Of a stretch of 64,000 nt of DNA, positions 35,254 through 43,958 are shown one piece after another. The stretch comes from Thermodesulfobacteriota bacterium (GTDB taxonomy: Bacteria; Desulfobacterota; DSM-4660; Desulfatiglandales; Desulfatiglandaceae): positions 186,001 through 250,000 of the forward strand of contig JANQDY010000089.1 in assembly GCA_028278625.1 (NCBI GenBank), given 5' to 3'. How positions within the stretch are numbered: position 1 is the first letter of the stretch; each line of letters starts with the position of its first letter. The notes below the pieces were generated by a model. It had not been told where the DNA came from. It saw only the letters and a list, made by a program, of their open reading frames with translations, and searched no databases. The translations under genes were made by a program, and so were the position numbers.

Positions 35254-36471
35254 CTAGATCACTTTTTCAGTTCTCAAGGCTTTGATTTTGGAATCATCGT
35301 AACCCAAAATCCCTTTTAGAATTTCATCTGTATGTTCGCCGAGAAGGGGGGCAGCGGTCTCAATTCGCCCGGGCGTCCCGGAGAGTTTGGCGGGTATTCC
35401 GGCGATCTTCATCGAACCCGAGATCGGGTGTTTTGTTTCAACCAACATATTTCTGGCTTTCACCTGCGGGCAATTGAAGATATCATCAACCGTGTTTACG
35501 GGTGCTGCCGGCACGTCGTATTCGATCAGAATCCTGACGATCTCGTCTCTTTCCAAGGATATTGTCCAATTGGAAATCGTCGATTTGAGATCATCGTAGT
35601 GCTCTGATCGACCCCACATGGTATCGAACCGCGAATCTTCAAGAAGATCGTTTCTCTTCATGGCATTGCACAGGTTTTCCCACTGCTTTTCCCAGTGTCC
35701 CGCAATTACGACGTACTTTCCATCCTTGGTTTCAAAGCAATCATAAGGTGCATAAAGGGGGTGGGCGTTTCCATCACGACCGGACACAATTCCGGACATG
35801 GAATACATCATGATTGCTCGTTCCACCATATAGAGCATTGAATCATACATGGCGCAGTCAACGTGTTGGCCCTGACCGGTTTTTTCCGCTGCGTGGAGGG
35901 CAACCATGGTGGCGTATGCAGCGATGGCGGCGGGCCAGATATCTCCAATCCCGGGTCCCGCTTTGTAAGGGGGGCCTCCCTTTGCCCCCGTCATGGCCAT
36001 AACGCCTCCCATGGCCTGGGCGATGAGATCAAATGCGGGCCTTTCCCGATAAGGCCCGCTGTGGCCAAATCCTGAGATGCTTGTGTAGACAATCTTCGGA
36101 TTGATTTCCCTAAGGGAATCGTAGCCAAGGCCGAGGCGCTCCATGACCCCCGGACGAAAGTTTTCTACAACAACATGGGATGTCTTCGTCAGCCCCCTGA
36201 TGATCTCGATTCCCTTTTTGTGCTTTAGGTTTACGGTAAGGCTTTTTTTATTCCGGCTGATGGAGAGAAAGAAACCGCCGGCTTTGTGCTCGGTGTCATG
36301 GTCTCTGAAAGGGCCGATGTTTCGAGTATTGTCTCCTGTTCCCGGCTGTTCGACCTTGATAACCTCTGCCCCAAAATCTCCAAGCATCATTGTGGCAAAA
36401 GGACCCGCCAGCATTAACGTAAAATCCAAGACACGGATATCATCTAAAGATTGCGAAGAGGATTGTTTCAT
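35254..36471 (-). CDS. Family III (CaiB/BaiF) CoA-transferase
   Basis: 405 residues. Starts with IRVLDFTLMLAGPFATMMLGDFGAEVIKVEQPGTGD, then RNKKSLTVNLKHKKG and GYDSL, and the likely catalytic Asp D177 in AGPGIGDIWPA. It passes CoA to a carboxylic acid, activating the substrate of the operon. It is the first gene after a consensus promoter and a leader of about 100 bases. Confidence 0.9.
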   Translation of the reverse strand: MKQSSSQSLDDIRVLDFTLMLAGPFATMMLGDFGAEVIKVEQPGTGDNTRNIGPFRDHDTEHKAGGFFLSISRNKKSLTVNLKHKKGIEIIRGLTKTSHVVVENFRPGVMERLGLGYDSLREINPKIVYTSISGFGHSGPYRERPAFDLIAQAMGGVMAMTGAKGGPPYKAGPGIGDIWPAAIAAYATMVALHAAEKTGQGQHVDCAMYDSMLYMVERAIMMYSMSGIVSGRDGNAHPLYAPYDCFETKDGKYVVIAGHWEKQWENLCNAMKRNDLLEDSRFDTMWGRSEHYDDLKSTISNWTISLERDEIVRILIEYDVPAAPVNTVDDIFNCPQVKARNMLVETKHPISGSMKIAGIPAKLSGTPGRIETAAPLLGEHTDEILKGILGYDDSKIKALRTEKVI

Positions 36472-36578
36472 GCAATATTAGTCCTGTTTGAAAAGATTTT
36501 TCCGCTTCGTTACACTCGGAGGCGATAATATTCTGTTTTCATCTTGAATTATTTAATTACAAATAAAATTTTCTTAGT

Positions 36579-36606
36579 ATTATATTTTCTGGAAGAGGTG
36601 TGTCAA
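36579..36606 (-). promoter_or_regulatory. Consensus sigma-70 promoter of the acyl-CoA operon
   Basis: On the minus strand, TTGACA (36606-36601), a 16-base spacer and TATAAT (36584-36579). Both boxes are perfect. The -35 is preceded by TTTCC, giving a ten-base string shared with the divergent promoter. Confidence 0.75.
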
Positions 36607-36719
36607 GGAAATTCTCGTTCTGGCAGGTTTATATTCTTTATTTTGTTGAATATACGTGTGATTGAAGAAAGCGAATATGATTTTTGCAGCCGGAAATCCG
36701 TCGGCAGTGTTGATTTTCC

Positions 36720-36748
36720 TTGACTGAATTTTCTTTTCGAATTAAAAG
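36720..36748 (+). promoter_or_regulatory. Candidate promoter of the GntR gene
   Basis: TTGACT (36720-36725), 17 bases, TAAAAG (36743-36748). The 315-base gap between the operon and the regulator holds this and the opposite promoter; the ten bases TTTCCTTGAC occur at both -35 boxes on opposite strands. Confidence 0.45.
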
Positions 36749-36786
36749 TGGGATTAAATAATGGAATGCGAGGAAGAAGGCCAAAT

Positions 36787-37461
36787 ATGGACGATAAAAA
36801 AGCCACCAAGACATTGATAGAAAATGCCTATCAGAAGATCAAACAGATGATCTTTCTGCAAAAAGTGATACCGGGTCAGAGACTTGTTTACAGTGATCTC
36901 AGCAAACTTCTCGAAATGTCCCGTACGCCGATTATCAATGCGCTTAACCGGCTTGAGCAGGAAGGGTTCCTCATTTCAGAGGCCTTCCGGGGGTTCCAAG
37001 TAAAACCGATCGATCTTCAAGAGGCCTGGGACCTTTTCGGGATTCGAGAGGCCTTGGAGGTCTATGCCGTAGAGCAAACCATTGAGAAATGTGAGCCTGA
37101 AGATATCAAAAAACTGGAAAAAAAGCTGCGAAACCATGAACAGTATATGCCGGATCGCTACGACAGGAAGAAATTTCTGGTGGATGCGGAATTTCATCTC
37201 CAGATTGCTGCTATTACACGGAACCGGTCACTTGAGAAGATGTTGCGGATAAATCTCGAACATGTAAACTTGCGATTTCGTTTGGATAATTGTGACCCGA
37301 GCAGGATGCCGGTGGCTCTTCAGGAGCACCAGGACCTGGTTAAGGCAATAAAGAAAAAGGATGTATTGAAAAGCATTGAAATTGTGAGAATGCATGTCCG
37401 AAGGGGGAGAGATACTTGCATCAACTGTCTTTCGGCGGAGGAGGAAATGATTGATCTTTAA
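36787..37461 (+). CDS. GntR family (FCD) transcriptional regulator
   Basis: 224 residues from the ATG at 36787 (MDDKKATKTLIENAYQKIKQMIFLQKVIPGQRLVYSDLSKLLEMSRTPIINALNRLEQEGFL); an earlier ATG adds thirteen unlikely residues. The winged helix spans about residues 10-75 and the helical FCD domain follows, with HxxI and DLVKAIKKKD near the end. It is divergent from the acyl-CoA operon and is the likely controller of that operon, sensing an acid or acyl-CoA. The end overlaps the convergent YkgJ gene by four bases. Confidence 0.88.
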   Translation: MDDKKATKTLIENAYQKIKQMIFLQKVIPGQRLVYSDLSKLLEMSRTPIINALNRLEQEGFLISEAFRGFQVKPIDLQEAWDLFGIREALEVYAVEQTIEKCEPEDIKKLEKKLRNHEQYMPDRYDRKKFLVDAEFHLQIAAITRNRSLEKMLRINLEHVNLRFRLDNCDPSRMPVALQEHQDLVKAIKKKDVLKSIEIVRMHVRRGRDTCINCLSAEEEMIDL

Positions 37462-38171
37462 GAAAATTGTCCCTTCTGAAAGCCCCTGCAACCGGACATG
37501 AGGGCATGTTTTCGGCTGAAGGGGAATTGGCGGCAAAAGCCGGGTCTGGCATCATGTATCCGGCAGCGCCAACGCCCCTTTTCCGAGACTTCCTGAAGAA
37601 AAGGGCACACGTCCACCGCTTCACGTGTTCGGGGGGTGACCCAGGCCCTGAAACTTACGCCTTGTTTGTCATGCCGGATTTCTTCCACCCATTCAAGAAT
37701 ATCTTCGCGCCCCAGTGTCTTCCATCGGGCCACGTCTTCCGCGGTCACCTCGTTTCGATACTCCAGGAACCGGCAGCAGCAACCGCACTGGCAACAGTTG
37801 AAACTCTCCATGTTGGTCAGAAGGCGAATGCCGGAGCTTCCGGTTTTTTCATCCGTTTCGGGGGTGGCGTGTGTTTGAAACACCCGTGAACAGACTCCTG
37901 CCAGAAGCTCCATATCCCAGTCCGCATGAGTGATGAGATCGCACATGTATTGGACCAATTCCTGCCCGCTCATCCATTTCATGGCGGGCTTTTTGAAACG
38001 GCTGATCCACATGCCTTTTTTTCCGGGTTCCCGCTTCAAATGTACGCGGCCCTTTGTGATCAGGGGGGTGATGCTCGAGAAAAGGATCAGTTGAGGATCG
38101 TATTGGCGAAAGTCCCTTAGGATAGCCTTTATTGCATCCTGGACGGTGAGAAAAATGGTCTCTTTTTCCAC
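37458..38171 (-). CDS. YkgJ family cysteine cluster protein
   Basis: 237 residues from a GTG at 38171 with AGGAGG six bases upstream. The first Cys group is FNCCQCGCCCRF near residue 130, the second CPFLQ...CRIHDARPGFCRQFPF near the C-terminus, the usual YkgJ pattern thought to bind iron or zinc. The N-terminal 110 residues are specific to this protein. Function of the family is unknown. It is convergent with the GntR gene. Confidence 0.82.
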   Translation of the reverse strand: MEKETIFLTVQDAIKAILRDFRQYDPQLILFSSITPLITKGRVHLKREPGKKGMWISRFKKPAMKWMSGQELVQYMCDLITHADWDMELLAGVCSRVFQTHATPETDEKTGSSGIRLLTNMESFNCCQCGCCCRFLEYRNEVTAEDVARWKTLGREDILEWVEEIRHDKQGVSFRAWVTPRTREAVDVCPFLQEVSEKGRWRCRIHDARPGFCRQFPFSRKHALMSGCRGFQKGQFS

Positions 38172-38382
38172 CAGGGACCTCCTAACGAAGTATCGTTGTT
38201 TTTGACCGCCCCGGCATCTTGTTTGCCATACCATCTACCCCACTCTGTATCAATGGGCGGTGACGCCATCAAGGGCTCCAGATGTGTAAAGTGCCTTGCA
38301 GCTATCCGGACCAAACCGGGGTCACCTTAAATCCGGATTGAGAAAAACACATCTGCAGGCCGTCTGCACTTCGACGACTAAC

Positions 38383-38895
38383 TCAGTCCACCAAGTGAAA
38401 AACCTTGGCAAGCCGGGCACGAAAATGTACCGCCCTTATAAATGTGGGGATGAGCATGAAAACCATGCCCCCGATCCCGAGTGATAAGGCAACATTCTGC
38501 CAAGTCACTAATCCGTTTCCAGCCCATTTTGATAGGAAATACACGCCAGCTGGGAGGTACAGCGCTGTGGCTGTCACTACACCCGGAGAGTATTCGCGGC
38601 CGAGAATCGTACTCGAAATATGCAAGAATGCATTGGAAAGAATCCACATGGCCGCAGACATTCCCACCCACAGATATCTCGTCGGGTCCAAATAATACAG
38701 ATAGCAGGCAGCAGCCACACAGACGAGATAGATGAAGTTTCCTATTAGATTTTGCTTCCAGTCGAAGCGGCCAAAATATCGATCCGCCCATGGAACAAAG
38801 CCAAAAGAAAACTCCTCCACCATATGAATGCCATAAAAGAGACAAATGAAAAAGATGACGCCAGGCTGGTTATCAAGACTGATTTCGCCTGTCAT
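38383..38895 (-). CDS. HXXEE domain integral membrane protein
   Basis: 170 residues from the ATG at 38895, with AAGGAG ten bases earlier. The family motif is seen as HMVEE (H24, E27, E28) in the first membrane segment, and there are about five segments in total (FFICLFYGIHMVEE, IYLVCVAAACYLYYL, GVVTATALYLPAGVYFL, NVALSLGIGGMVFML). A family motif-like NAFLHISSTILGREYSPGVVTA follows. Function unknown. Confidence 0.75.
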   Translation of the reverse strand: MTGEISLDNQPGVIFFICLFYGIHMVEEFSFGFVPWADRYFGRFDWKQNLIGNFIYLVCVAAACYLYYLDPTRYLWVGMSAAMWILSNAFLHISSTILGREYSPGVVTATALYLPAGVYFLSKWAGNGLVTWQNVALSLGIGGMVFMLIPTFIRAVHFRARLAKVFHLVD

Positions 38896-39103
38896 AGTCG
38901 TCTTGCTCCTTACATTGAGATAAAATCCAACTCTCAAATATTTTGTACCACCAAAACTAGTGATCAGCCTTACGCTCAGAAGAAATCAGCGTCATTCCAG
39001 TACGGCACGATTTCGGCTTCATCTGATAGTGGTTCTTTGTTTTAGAAATCACAAGTTTTATGCCGAAGTCAGCTTCCCCCAATATCTTGTGAATTTACGT
39101 CAT

Positions 39104-39751
39104 TCAAGAGCTCATACGAATACCCATTTCGAAGGCACGTTCACAATCCTTCGGAAATACTTCGGCATGTCGTCTCGCCTTTGCTTCCTTATCGAACATC
39201 TCAGATTCGTACTTATCATAGTCGCTGTGTTGTAAAGTATCTGTGGACAACAACAACTCGCATGGGGCATTGAAATGCATTTCAAGCATTGATCTAGTCT
39301 TACCAAAAATCTGATTATAACCCATCTCCTCAACGAGGTTTTCGTTGACGTTCATAGTATAAACCAATCCCGTCTTAATGGCCCTTGGAAAAGATGAAAT
39401 CTTTTTTAGGGAATACGTAAGATAAGGAAAGCAAAGTCGTTCGAGTAGAGCGCGTGTAGAGGCAGTTTCACATCCGTAATAAACAGGTGTACCAATTATT
39501 AGAGCATGAACTTCCTTTCCGCGGTTGAGCACAGGCGTCAGATCATCTTGTAACGCACAGACACCGTCTTGCCTTCGGTTCTTTTTCTTACATGAAAAGC
39601 AACTAATGCAGCCAGAATAATTAAGGCTGTAAAGTTGAACTAACTCGGTTTCTGCACCAACAGATGCAGCGCCTTCCAAGATTTTTTCCAACAAGGTGAC
39701 GGTATTCCATTTCTTTTTCCGTGGGCTGCCGTTTAATGCCAAAATGTTCAT
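39104..39751 (-). CDS. NAD(P)H-dependent FMN reductase-like iron-sulfur flavoprotein
   Basis: 215 residues starting MNILALNGSPRKKKWNTVTLL, the flavodoxin-like FMN phosphate loop. The compact Cys set CISCFSC followed by a fourth Cys (DGVC) near residue 65 is that of Isf proteins, which carry FMN and a [4Fe-4S] cluster. IIGTPVYYGCETASTRALLERL completes the fold. It may act in oxygen or electron handling in anaerobes. Good AAGGAG site. Confidence 0.85.
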   Translation of the reverse strand: MNILALNGSPRKKKWNTVTLLEKILEGAASVGAETELVQLYSLNYSGCISCFSCKKKNRRQDGVCALQDDLTPVLNRGKEVHALIIGTPVYYGCETASTRALLERLCFPYLTYSLKKISSFPRAIKTGLVYTMNVNENLVEEMGYNQIFGKTRSMLEMHFNAPCELLLSTDTLQHSDYDKYESEMFDKEAKARRHAEVFPKDCERAFEMGIRMSS

Positions 39752-40009
39752 CTCGATAACTCCTTAATTTGTTTGTTTTGGAATATCCGATCATGCTGTA
39801 TCCCGCTAACCATCTGAATTATAAAGATATATTAAGATAATTACCAGTCTTCCAAAATTGCAGGTATGATCACAGCCCTGGTTTAAGCATACTTGCATCA
39901 TGATTTATCTTACCTTCGACAATATAAGGTTTAGTATTGTATTGATATCTTAAATCAAATCAGACTTAGAATATTCGGCTATCGGATAAAGGGCTTGAAG
40001 GAATTGGTT

Positions 40010-41191
40010 TTAGGGCAGGCCGTCGACGTAACACCGCAATGGCAGCCCGTTGAAAACCGCGGCAAAGCACTTGTTGCAGGAAATGCAGGAAGCTTCCTTG
40101 GTCCTGCCCTGTTTCAGGCGTTTGGCCAAAAACGGCTCCCGAACAAAGGGACGGCTCATGGACAGAAAATCCGCCTTTTGTTCTGACAAAACCTCTTCCA
40201 TTTCTCCAAGCGTTCTTACCCCGCCCACCAGAATCAGCGGCATATTGCCGATTGCAGGCTTTATTCTTTCCGCCGCCTGAAGATGATACAGCTTCTGAAA
40301 CCGGCAGGGGAAAACCTGCTTTTTGAAAATCATCCTGGCCATGGGGCGCATCCACCAGGGCAAGGCCCGGGCGAGGTCGTCAACGGGTACATCGCCGCGC
40401 ACCGTGTGAAAGGTATAATAGGTCCCGCTCGACACCTCCAGGGCCGCCACTCCCAGATCGGCCAGCCAGGCCGCGTATTGGGCCGCCAGGTCCGGAATGA
40501 TGCCTTCTTCGGGAGTGAAATCATCCGTATTCATCTTCACCATCACCATCCGGTCTTGCCCCGCCGTTTTTTGAATGGCCAAGATTATTTGCCTGAGCAA
40601 GCGGAAGTTGTTCTCCGGTGTCCCACCCCATTGATCACGCCTTCGGTTAAAAAAGGGGGAAAGGAATTCATTTAGCAAATACCCATGGGCGCAATGGAGC
40701 TGAACGGCATCCGCCCCGGCATCAAATGCCCTTCTTGCGGCCTCTGCGAATGAGGCGATTACCTCCTGGATATCCGCCTCTGTGGCGGCAGTGGGCTTGT
40801 TCATACTGGCAGGATCTCGACCGAACCCATGGGGCGCCAAAGGGGCTTTCCCTATGATTTTCTTCGGGCACTGTCTCCCGCCATGGGCCAGTTGAAACGC
40901 GATGAGACCGCCGGCCTCATGCACTGCGTTCACCAGACGGGTTAATCCGGGAATCATCCGGTCATCGTGAATACCCGTCTGCCCGCCAAACGCTTTTCCC
41001 CTGGGATGAACATAGAGATAGCCGGGGATGATCAGGCCCACCTCTCCTTTGGCCAGGTTGACGTAACGCTTGATCAGATGATCGGTCACCGAGCCGTTTT
41101 CATCTGCCATGCATTCGAAAGTGGCGGAATGGATGAGCCGGTTTTTCAGTTCCAGGGAACCAAGATTCGCGGCCTGAAATACTTGGGGCAT
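40010..41191 (-). CDS. Old-yellow-enzyme-type FMN oxidoreductase with [4Fe-4S] motif, without the C-terminal FAD/NAD module
   Basis: 393 residues from the ATG at 41191, preceded by GGGAGA. The TIM barrel has GSLELKNRLIHSATFE, LHCAHGYLLNEFLSPFFNRRRDQWGGTPENNFRLL and PLILVGGVRT. Near the C-terminus is C-x2-C-x2-C-x11-C (CISCNKCFAAVFNGLPLRC), close to the cluster motif of 2,4-dienoyl-CoA reductase, but the protein ends there instead of continuing into the usual FAD/NADH half. It may use another electron donor. It could reduce an alpha,beta-unsaturated substrate. Confidence 0.85.
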   Translation of the reverse strand: MPQVFQAANLGSLELKNRLIHSATFECMADENGSVTDHLIKRYVNLAKGEVGLIIPGYLYVHPRGKAFGGQTGIHDDRMIPGLTRLVNAVHEAGGLIAFQLAHGGRQCPKKIIGKAPLAPHGFGRDPASMNKPTAATEADIQEVIASFAEAARRAFDAGADAVQLHCAHGYLLNEFLSPFFNRRRDQWGGTPENNFRLLRQIILAIQKTAGQDRMVMVKMNTDDFTPEEGIIPDLAAQYAAWLADLGVAALEVSSGTYYTFHTVRGDVPVDDLARALPWWMRPMARMIFKKQVFPCRFQKLYHLQAAERIKPAIGNMPLILVGGVRTLGEMEEVLSEQKADFLSMSRPFVREPFLAKRLKQGRTKEASCISCNKCFAAVFNGLPLRCYVDGLP

Positions 41192-41472
41192 AACCGTTCT
41201 CCCATAATGTTCAATGAACACGATTTGATATGGAAATCAATCATGATAACCCAAATAACATGCTTTTCCAGCATATATATAGTGTGTATGTGTTTGAAAC
41301 GGAGTCGGTTCCTTCAGTTCGGATGCCAACGCACGATTCGGAATCCAGGAGTCGCTATGGTCAAATTCTGGTCAGTCTATCAAACAGAAACTTTGGATGC
41401 AAAAGAAATCGGGAATGCTTTCCATGTATCTTGAATCAAATGGATATTCGGACAACCATAATAGGGGGTCTT

Positions 41473-42360
41473 TCACTTCGTAACCTTGAGGACCTGGTCA
41501 TCATAGGCTTTCCAATAGTCTTCTTCGTTTCCAGGAGTGATGATCCAGTCTTCAATGATCCGCCGATACTCTGGGGTGGAACGAATCCTTTTGAGAATTT
41601 CATTGATTTCGGCGGTCAATTGACGTCCCCACGGCGTGTCCGAGCATCGAACAGCCCCTCTGATGAAAGGCGCATTGGCATTTTCCTCTATGGGAATAAC
41701 CGTGAGTTTGTCCCGTATTTTCGCTTTTTCGGCCGCATACCGAATGGAAGGAGGGTATTCAATGAGATAATGAACGCGCTTTTTTTTAAGCATTCCCAAA
41801 AGTCCTTCCAAGGTATCTTTGCCACTCCTGGCATAGATGTTTTCGGATCCGGCATATTGGCGCAGCACTTCATCCAGCTCGGGTCCATACAGACGGTCTT
41901 TCGCGGTTCCAAAAATCAACTTCCGGTTGTCGAGAAGCTTTTTCAAGGATACCGCTTCACCGTCAGAAAAGAGATGGGCGTCTTCCTTTAAGACGATCAG
42001 TTGGTGGGGAGGCAGCGCAAAGGTGGGGATGGAGGTGGGAAAATCGGGATTTCCGTAGAATTCGCCGGCAAAGCATACATCAGTGTTCTCGGCAAGTTCC
42101 TTTGAAATGCGTGCGGCATTGGCAACACGGGTCTCAAACCGGCGTCCTGGAAGCGCCTTGCTGATCATTTTCTGCACCCGATCCGCAATCCCTTCTCCGC
42201 GATCAGGGCCCCCGGTAATGAACAGGGGCGGCAGATCTAAAACAAGCCAGGTGATGGTTTCGGGTTCTTCAGCGGTTGACGTCCAATGAAAGGGGCCAAA
42301 AACAAGGAAGAAAAAAGCTATGAGAAAAACGTGCCTCGGTTTTTTCAGCCGTATGTTCAT
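41473..42360 (-). CDS. Periplasmic solute-binding-protein-like protein (SBP_bac_3 / TIGR02285-like)
   Basis: 295 residues with a signal peptide (LKKPRHVFLIAFFFLVFGPFHWTSTA, cleavage about residue 30). The mature part (ITWLVLDLPPLFITGGPDRGEGIADRVQKMISKAL, then CFAGEFYGNPDFPTSIP and LEGLLGMLKKKRVHYLIEYPPSIRYAA) follows the type II periplasmic binding fold. No permease or ATPase is next to it, so a sensory or orphan binding role is possible. Confidence 0.72.
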   Translation of the reverse strand: MNIRLKKPRHVFLIAFFFLVFGPFHWTSTAEEPETITWLVLDLPPLFITGGPDRGEGIADRVQKMISKALPGRRFETRVANAARISKELAENTDVCFAGEFYGNPDFPTSIPTFALPPHQLIVLKEDAHLFSDGEAVSLKKLLDNRKLIFGTAKDRLYGPELDEVLRQYAGSENIYARSGKDTLEGLLGMLKKKRVHYLIEYPPSIRYAAEKAKIRDKLTVIPIEENANAPFIRGAVRCSDTPWGRQLTAEINEILKRIRSTPEYRRIIEDWIITPGNEEDYWKAYDDQVLKVTK

Positions 42361-42464
42361 GCCTGTCCGACTTCCGTGTCAAATTGCATTGTTCATGACC
42401 GCAGAGCGATCAAACAGGTCAAAAAAGCCGGCATCAATACCTTTTAAGGGGAAGGACGCCAGTA

Positions 42465-42496
42465 TGTCAGGACAGACTTTGGGGCCTGTCCTGACA
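42465..42496. repeat. Perfect 11-bp inverted repeat (hairpin)
   Basis: TGTCAGGACAG and CTGTCCTGACA separated by ten bases, between two minus-strand genes. Neither side has a T run, so it is not a typical terminator; mRNA end protection or a dispersed repeat is possible. Confidence 0.6.
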
Positions 42497-42528
42497 CGAG
42501 AATCATGGGAGCGGGTCTGTTCTTTGGT

Positions 42529-43782
42529 CTAACACATCTCAAGTGCGCAGGCCATGGAGACACCGCCGCCGCCGCAAAGGGTGGCCAGCCCAAGTGTTTT
42601 ACCCCTCTTTTTCATGGCGTGAATCAGGGTCACCATGATACGGCAGCCGGTGGAGCCCACCGGGTGACCCAGCCCGATGCCGGAACCGTTCACGTTGGTT
42701 ATTTCGCGGTTGAGGCCAAGTTCTATTTCACAGCCCAGATATTGGGCCGCAAAGGCTTCATTCACTTCGATCAGTTGGAAATCCCCCAATTTGAGATCAG
42801 GATTCTGGGCAAAAAGGTTATTGACGGCCGGTACGGGGCTCAACCCCATGACCGAGGGGTGGCAGGCACCGCGGCCCACAGCCTTGATCCTGGCAATGGG
42901 ATCGAGACCCAGTTCCTTGGCCTTGTCCCCACTCATGATGATCATGGCGCTCGATCCGTCATTGATGCCCGAGGAATTTCCGGCGGTGACCTTTCCGATT
43001 TTGGGAACAAAGGCAGGCGGCAGTTTTGTCAGTTGTTCCATGGTAATACCGGGCCTGAAATGTTCATCCTTGTCAAAGATGATGGGCGGTTTTCTCCTTT
43101 TCTGGGGAATCTCCATTGGGACGATCTCTTCTTTAAAATCCCCATTCTCTGTTGCCCGCTCAACGTTGTTGTGACTCCTGAGCGCCACTTCATCCATGGC
43201 CTCCCGGCTGATGCTGTGCAACTGAGCCACGATTTCGGCGGTTTGCCCCATGATGTACGGTTTTCCTTTGAAGAGTTCAAGGGGCATCCCTTCCTTCACG
43301 GGACCCTCTTCCGGGTGAGGCAAAAGGTGAGAACCGCAGTGAAGGGCATGAATCATGGAGTCCACGAAGAGACTGTCCTGGAGCCTGCAGCCCCACCGGG
43401 CCCCCGGTACCACATAGGGTGCGCCGGACATATGCTCCGTACCGCCCGCCAGGATGACATCGGCCATGCCGGCCTGTATCATGGCCATTCCCGAGAGGAC
43501 CGACTCCATGCCCGATATGCAGACCCGGTTAATGGTGACGGCCGTTACAGTGTCGGGGATCCCGGCCATGAGGGCTGAAACCCTTGCAACATTCAGGGTG
43601 TCCACCGGCTCAAGGCAGCATCCGAAACGGATATCATCAATGATTCCGGGATCGATTCCGGCCCGTTTGACCGCTTCTTTCATGCTGACGCTGCCGATAA
43701 CGGCCGCATTGGAATCTTTCAGGGTTCCGCCAAAGGCGCCGATGGCCGTTCTGCAGGCCGAGACAATTACGACTTCTTTCAT
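42529..43782 (-). CDS. Thiolase (acetyl-CoA acetyltransferase type)
   Basis: 417 residues from the ATG at 43782, with AAAGGAG seven bases before it. Nucleophile C88 (INRVCISGMESV), NEAFAAQYLG, GSGIGLGHPVGSTGCRIM and the final CGGGGVSMACALEM hold all catalytic elements. The pattern is closer to biosynthetic/degradative acetoacetyl-CoA thiolases than the thiolase of the operon at 32351. It stands apart from other acyl-CoA genes. Confidence 0.9.
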   Translation of the reverse strand: MKEVVIVSACRTAIGAFGGTLKDSNAAVIGSVSMKEAVKRAGIDPGIIDDIRFGCCLEPVDTLNVARVSALMAGIPDTVTAVTINRVCISGMESVLSGMAMIQAGMADVILAGGTEHMSGAPYVVPGARWGCRLQDSLFVDSMIHALHCGSHLLPHPEEGPVKEGMPLELFKGKPYIMGQTAEIVAQLHSISREAMDEVALRSHNNVERATENGDFKEEIVPMEIPQKRRKPPIIFDKDEHFRPGITMEQLTKLPPAFVPKIGKVTAGNSSGINDGSSAMIIMSGDKAKELGLDPIARIKAVGRGACHPSVMGLSPVPAVNNLFAQNPDLKLGDFQLIEVNEAFAAQYLGCEIELGLNREITNVNGSGIGLGHPVGSTGCRIMVTLIHAMKKRGKTLGLATLCGGGGVSMACALEMC

Positions 43783-43958
43783 TTTTGCTCCTTTCGTGGG
43801 CCGCACCCTGAAGTGACCAAACAGGGCACATATTATACGATTTTCCCTTATTCAATTTCAGCTAAGGCTTATTCATCATGGCCGCCATCACGGAAAAGGG
43901 CCAATAATGGATGGAAACCATCTATTTATTGGAGATTATTGGACTATGTCAAGAAGTT

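Noticed and set aside
41222..41472. Short plus-strand frame ending MVKFWSVYQTETLDAKEIG..., possible gene remnant
   Set aside because: Only about 25 codons after a fair start and no family recognised; too little to call a pseudogene.
42505..43578. 357-codon open frame on the plus strand opposite the thiolase gene
   Set aside because: The thiolase on the other strand has all catalytic motifs; the antisense product is His/Gly-rich without domain pattern.
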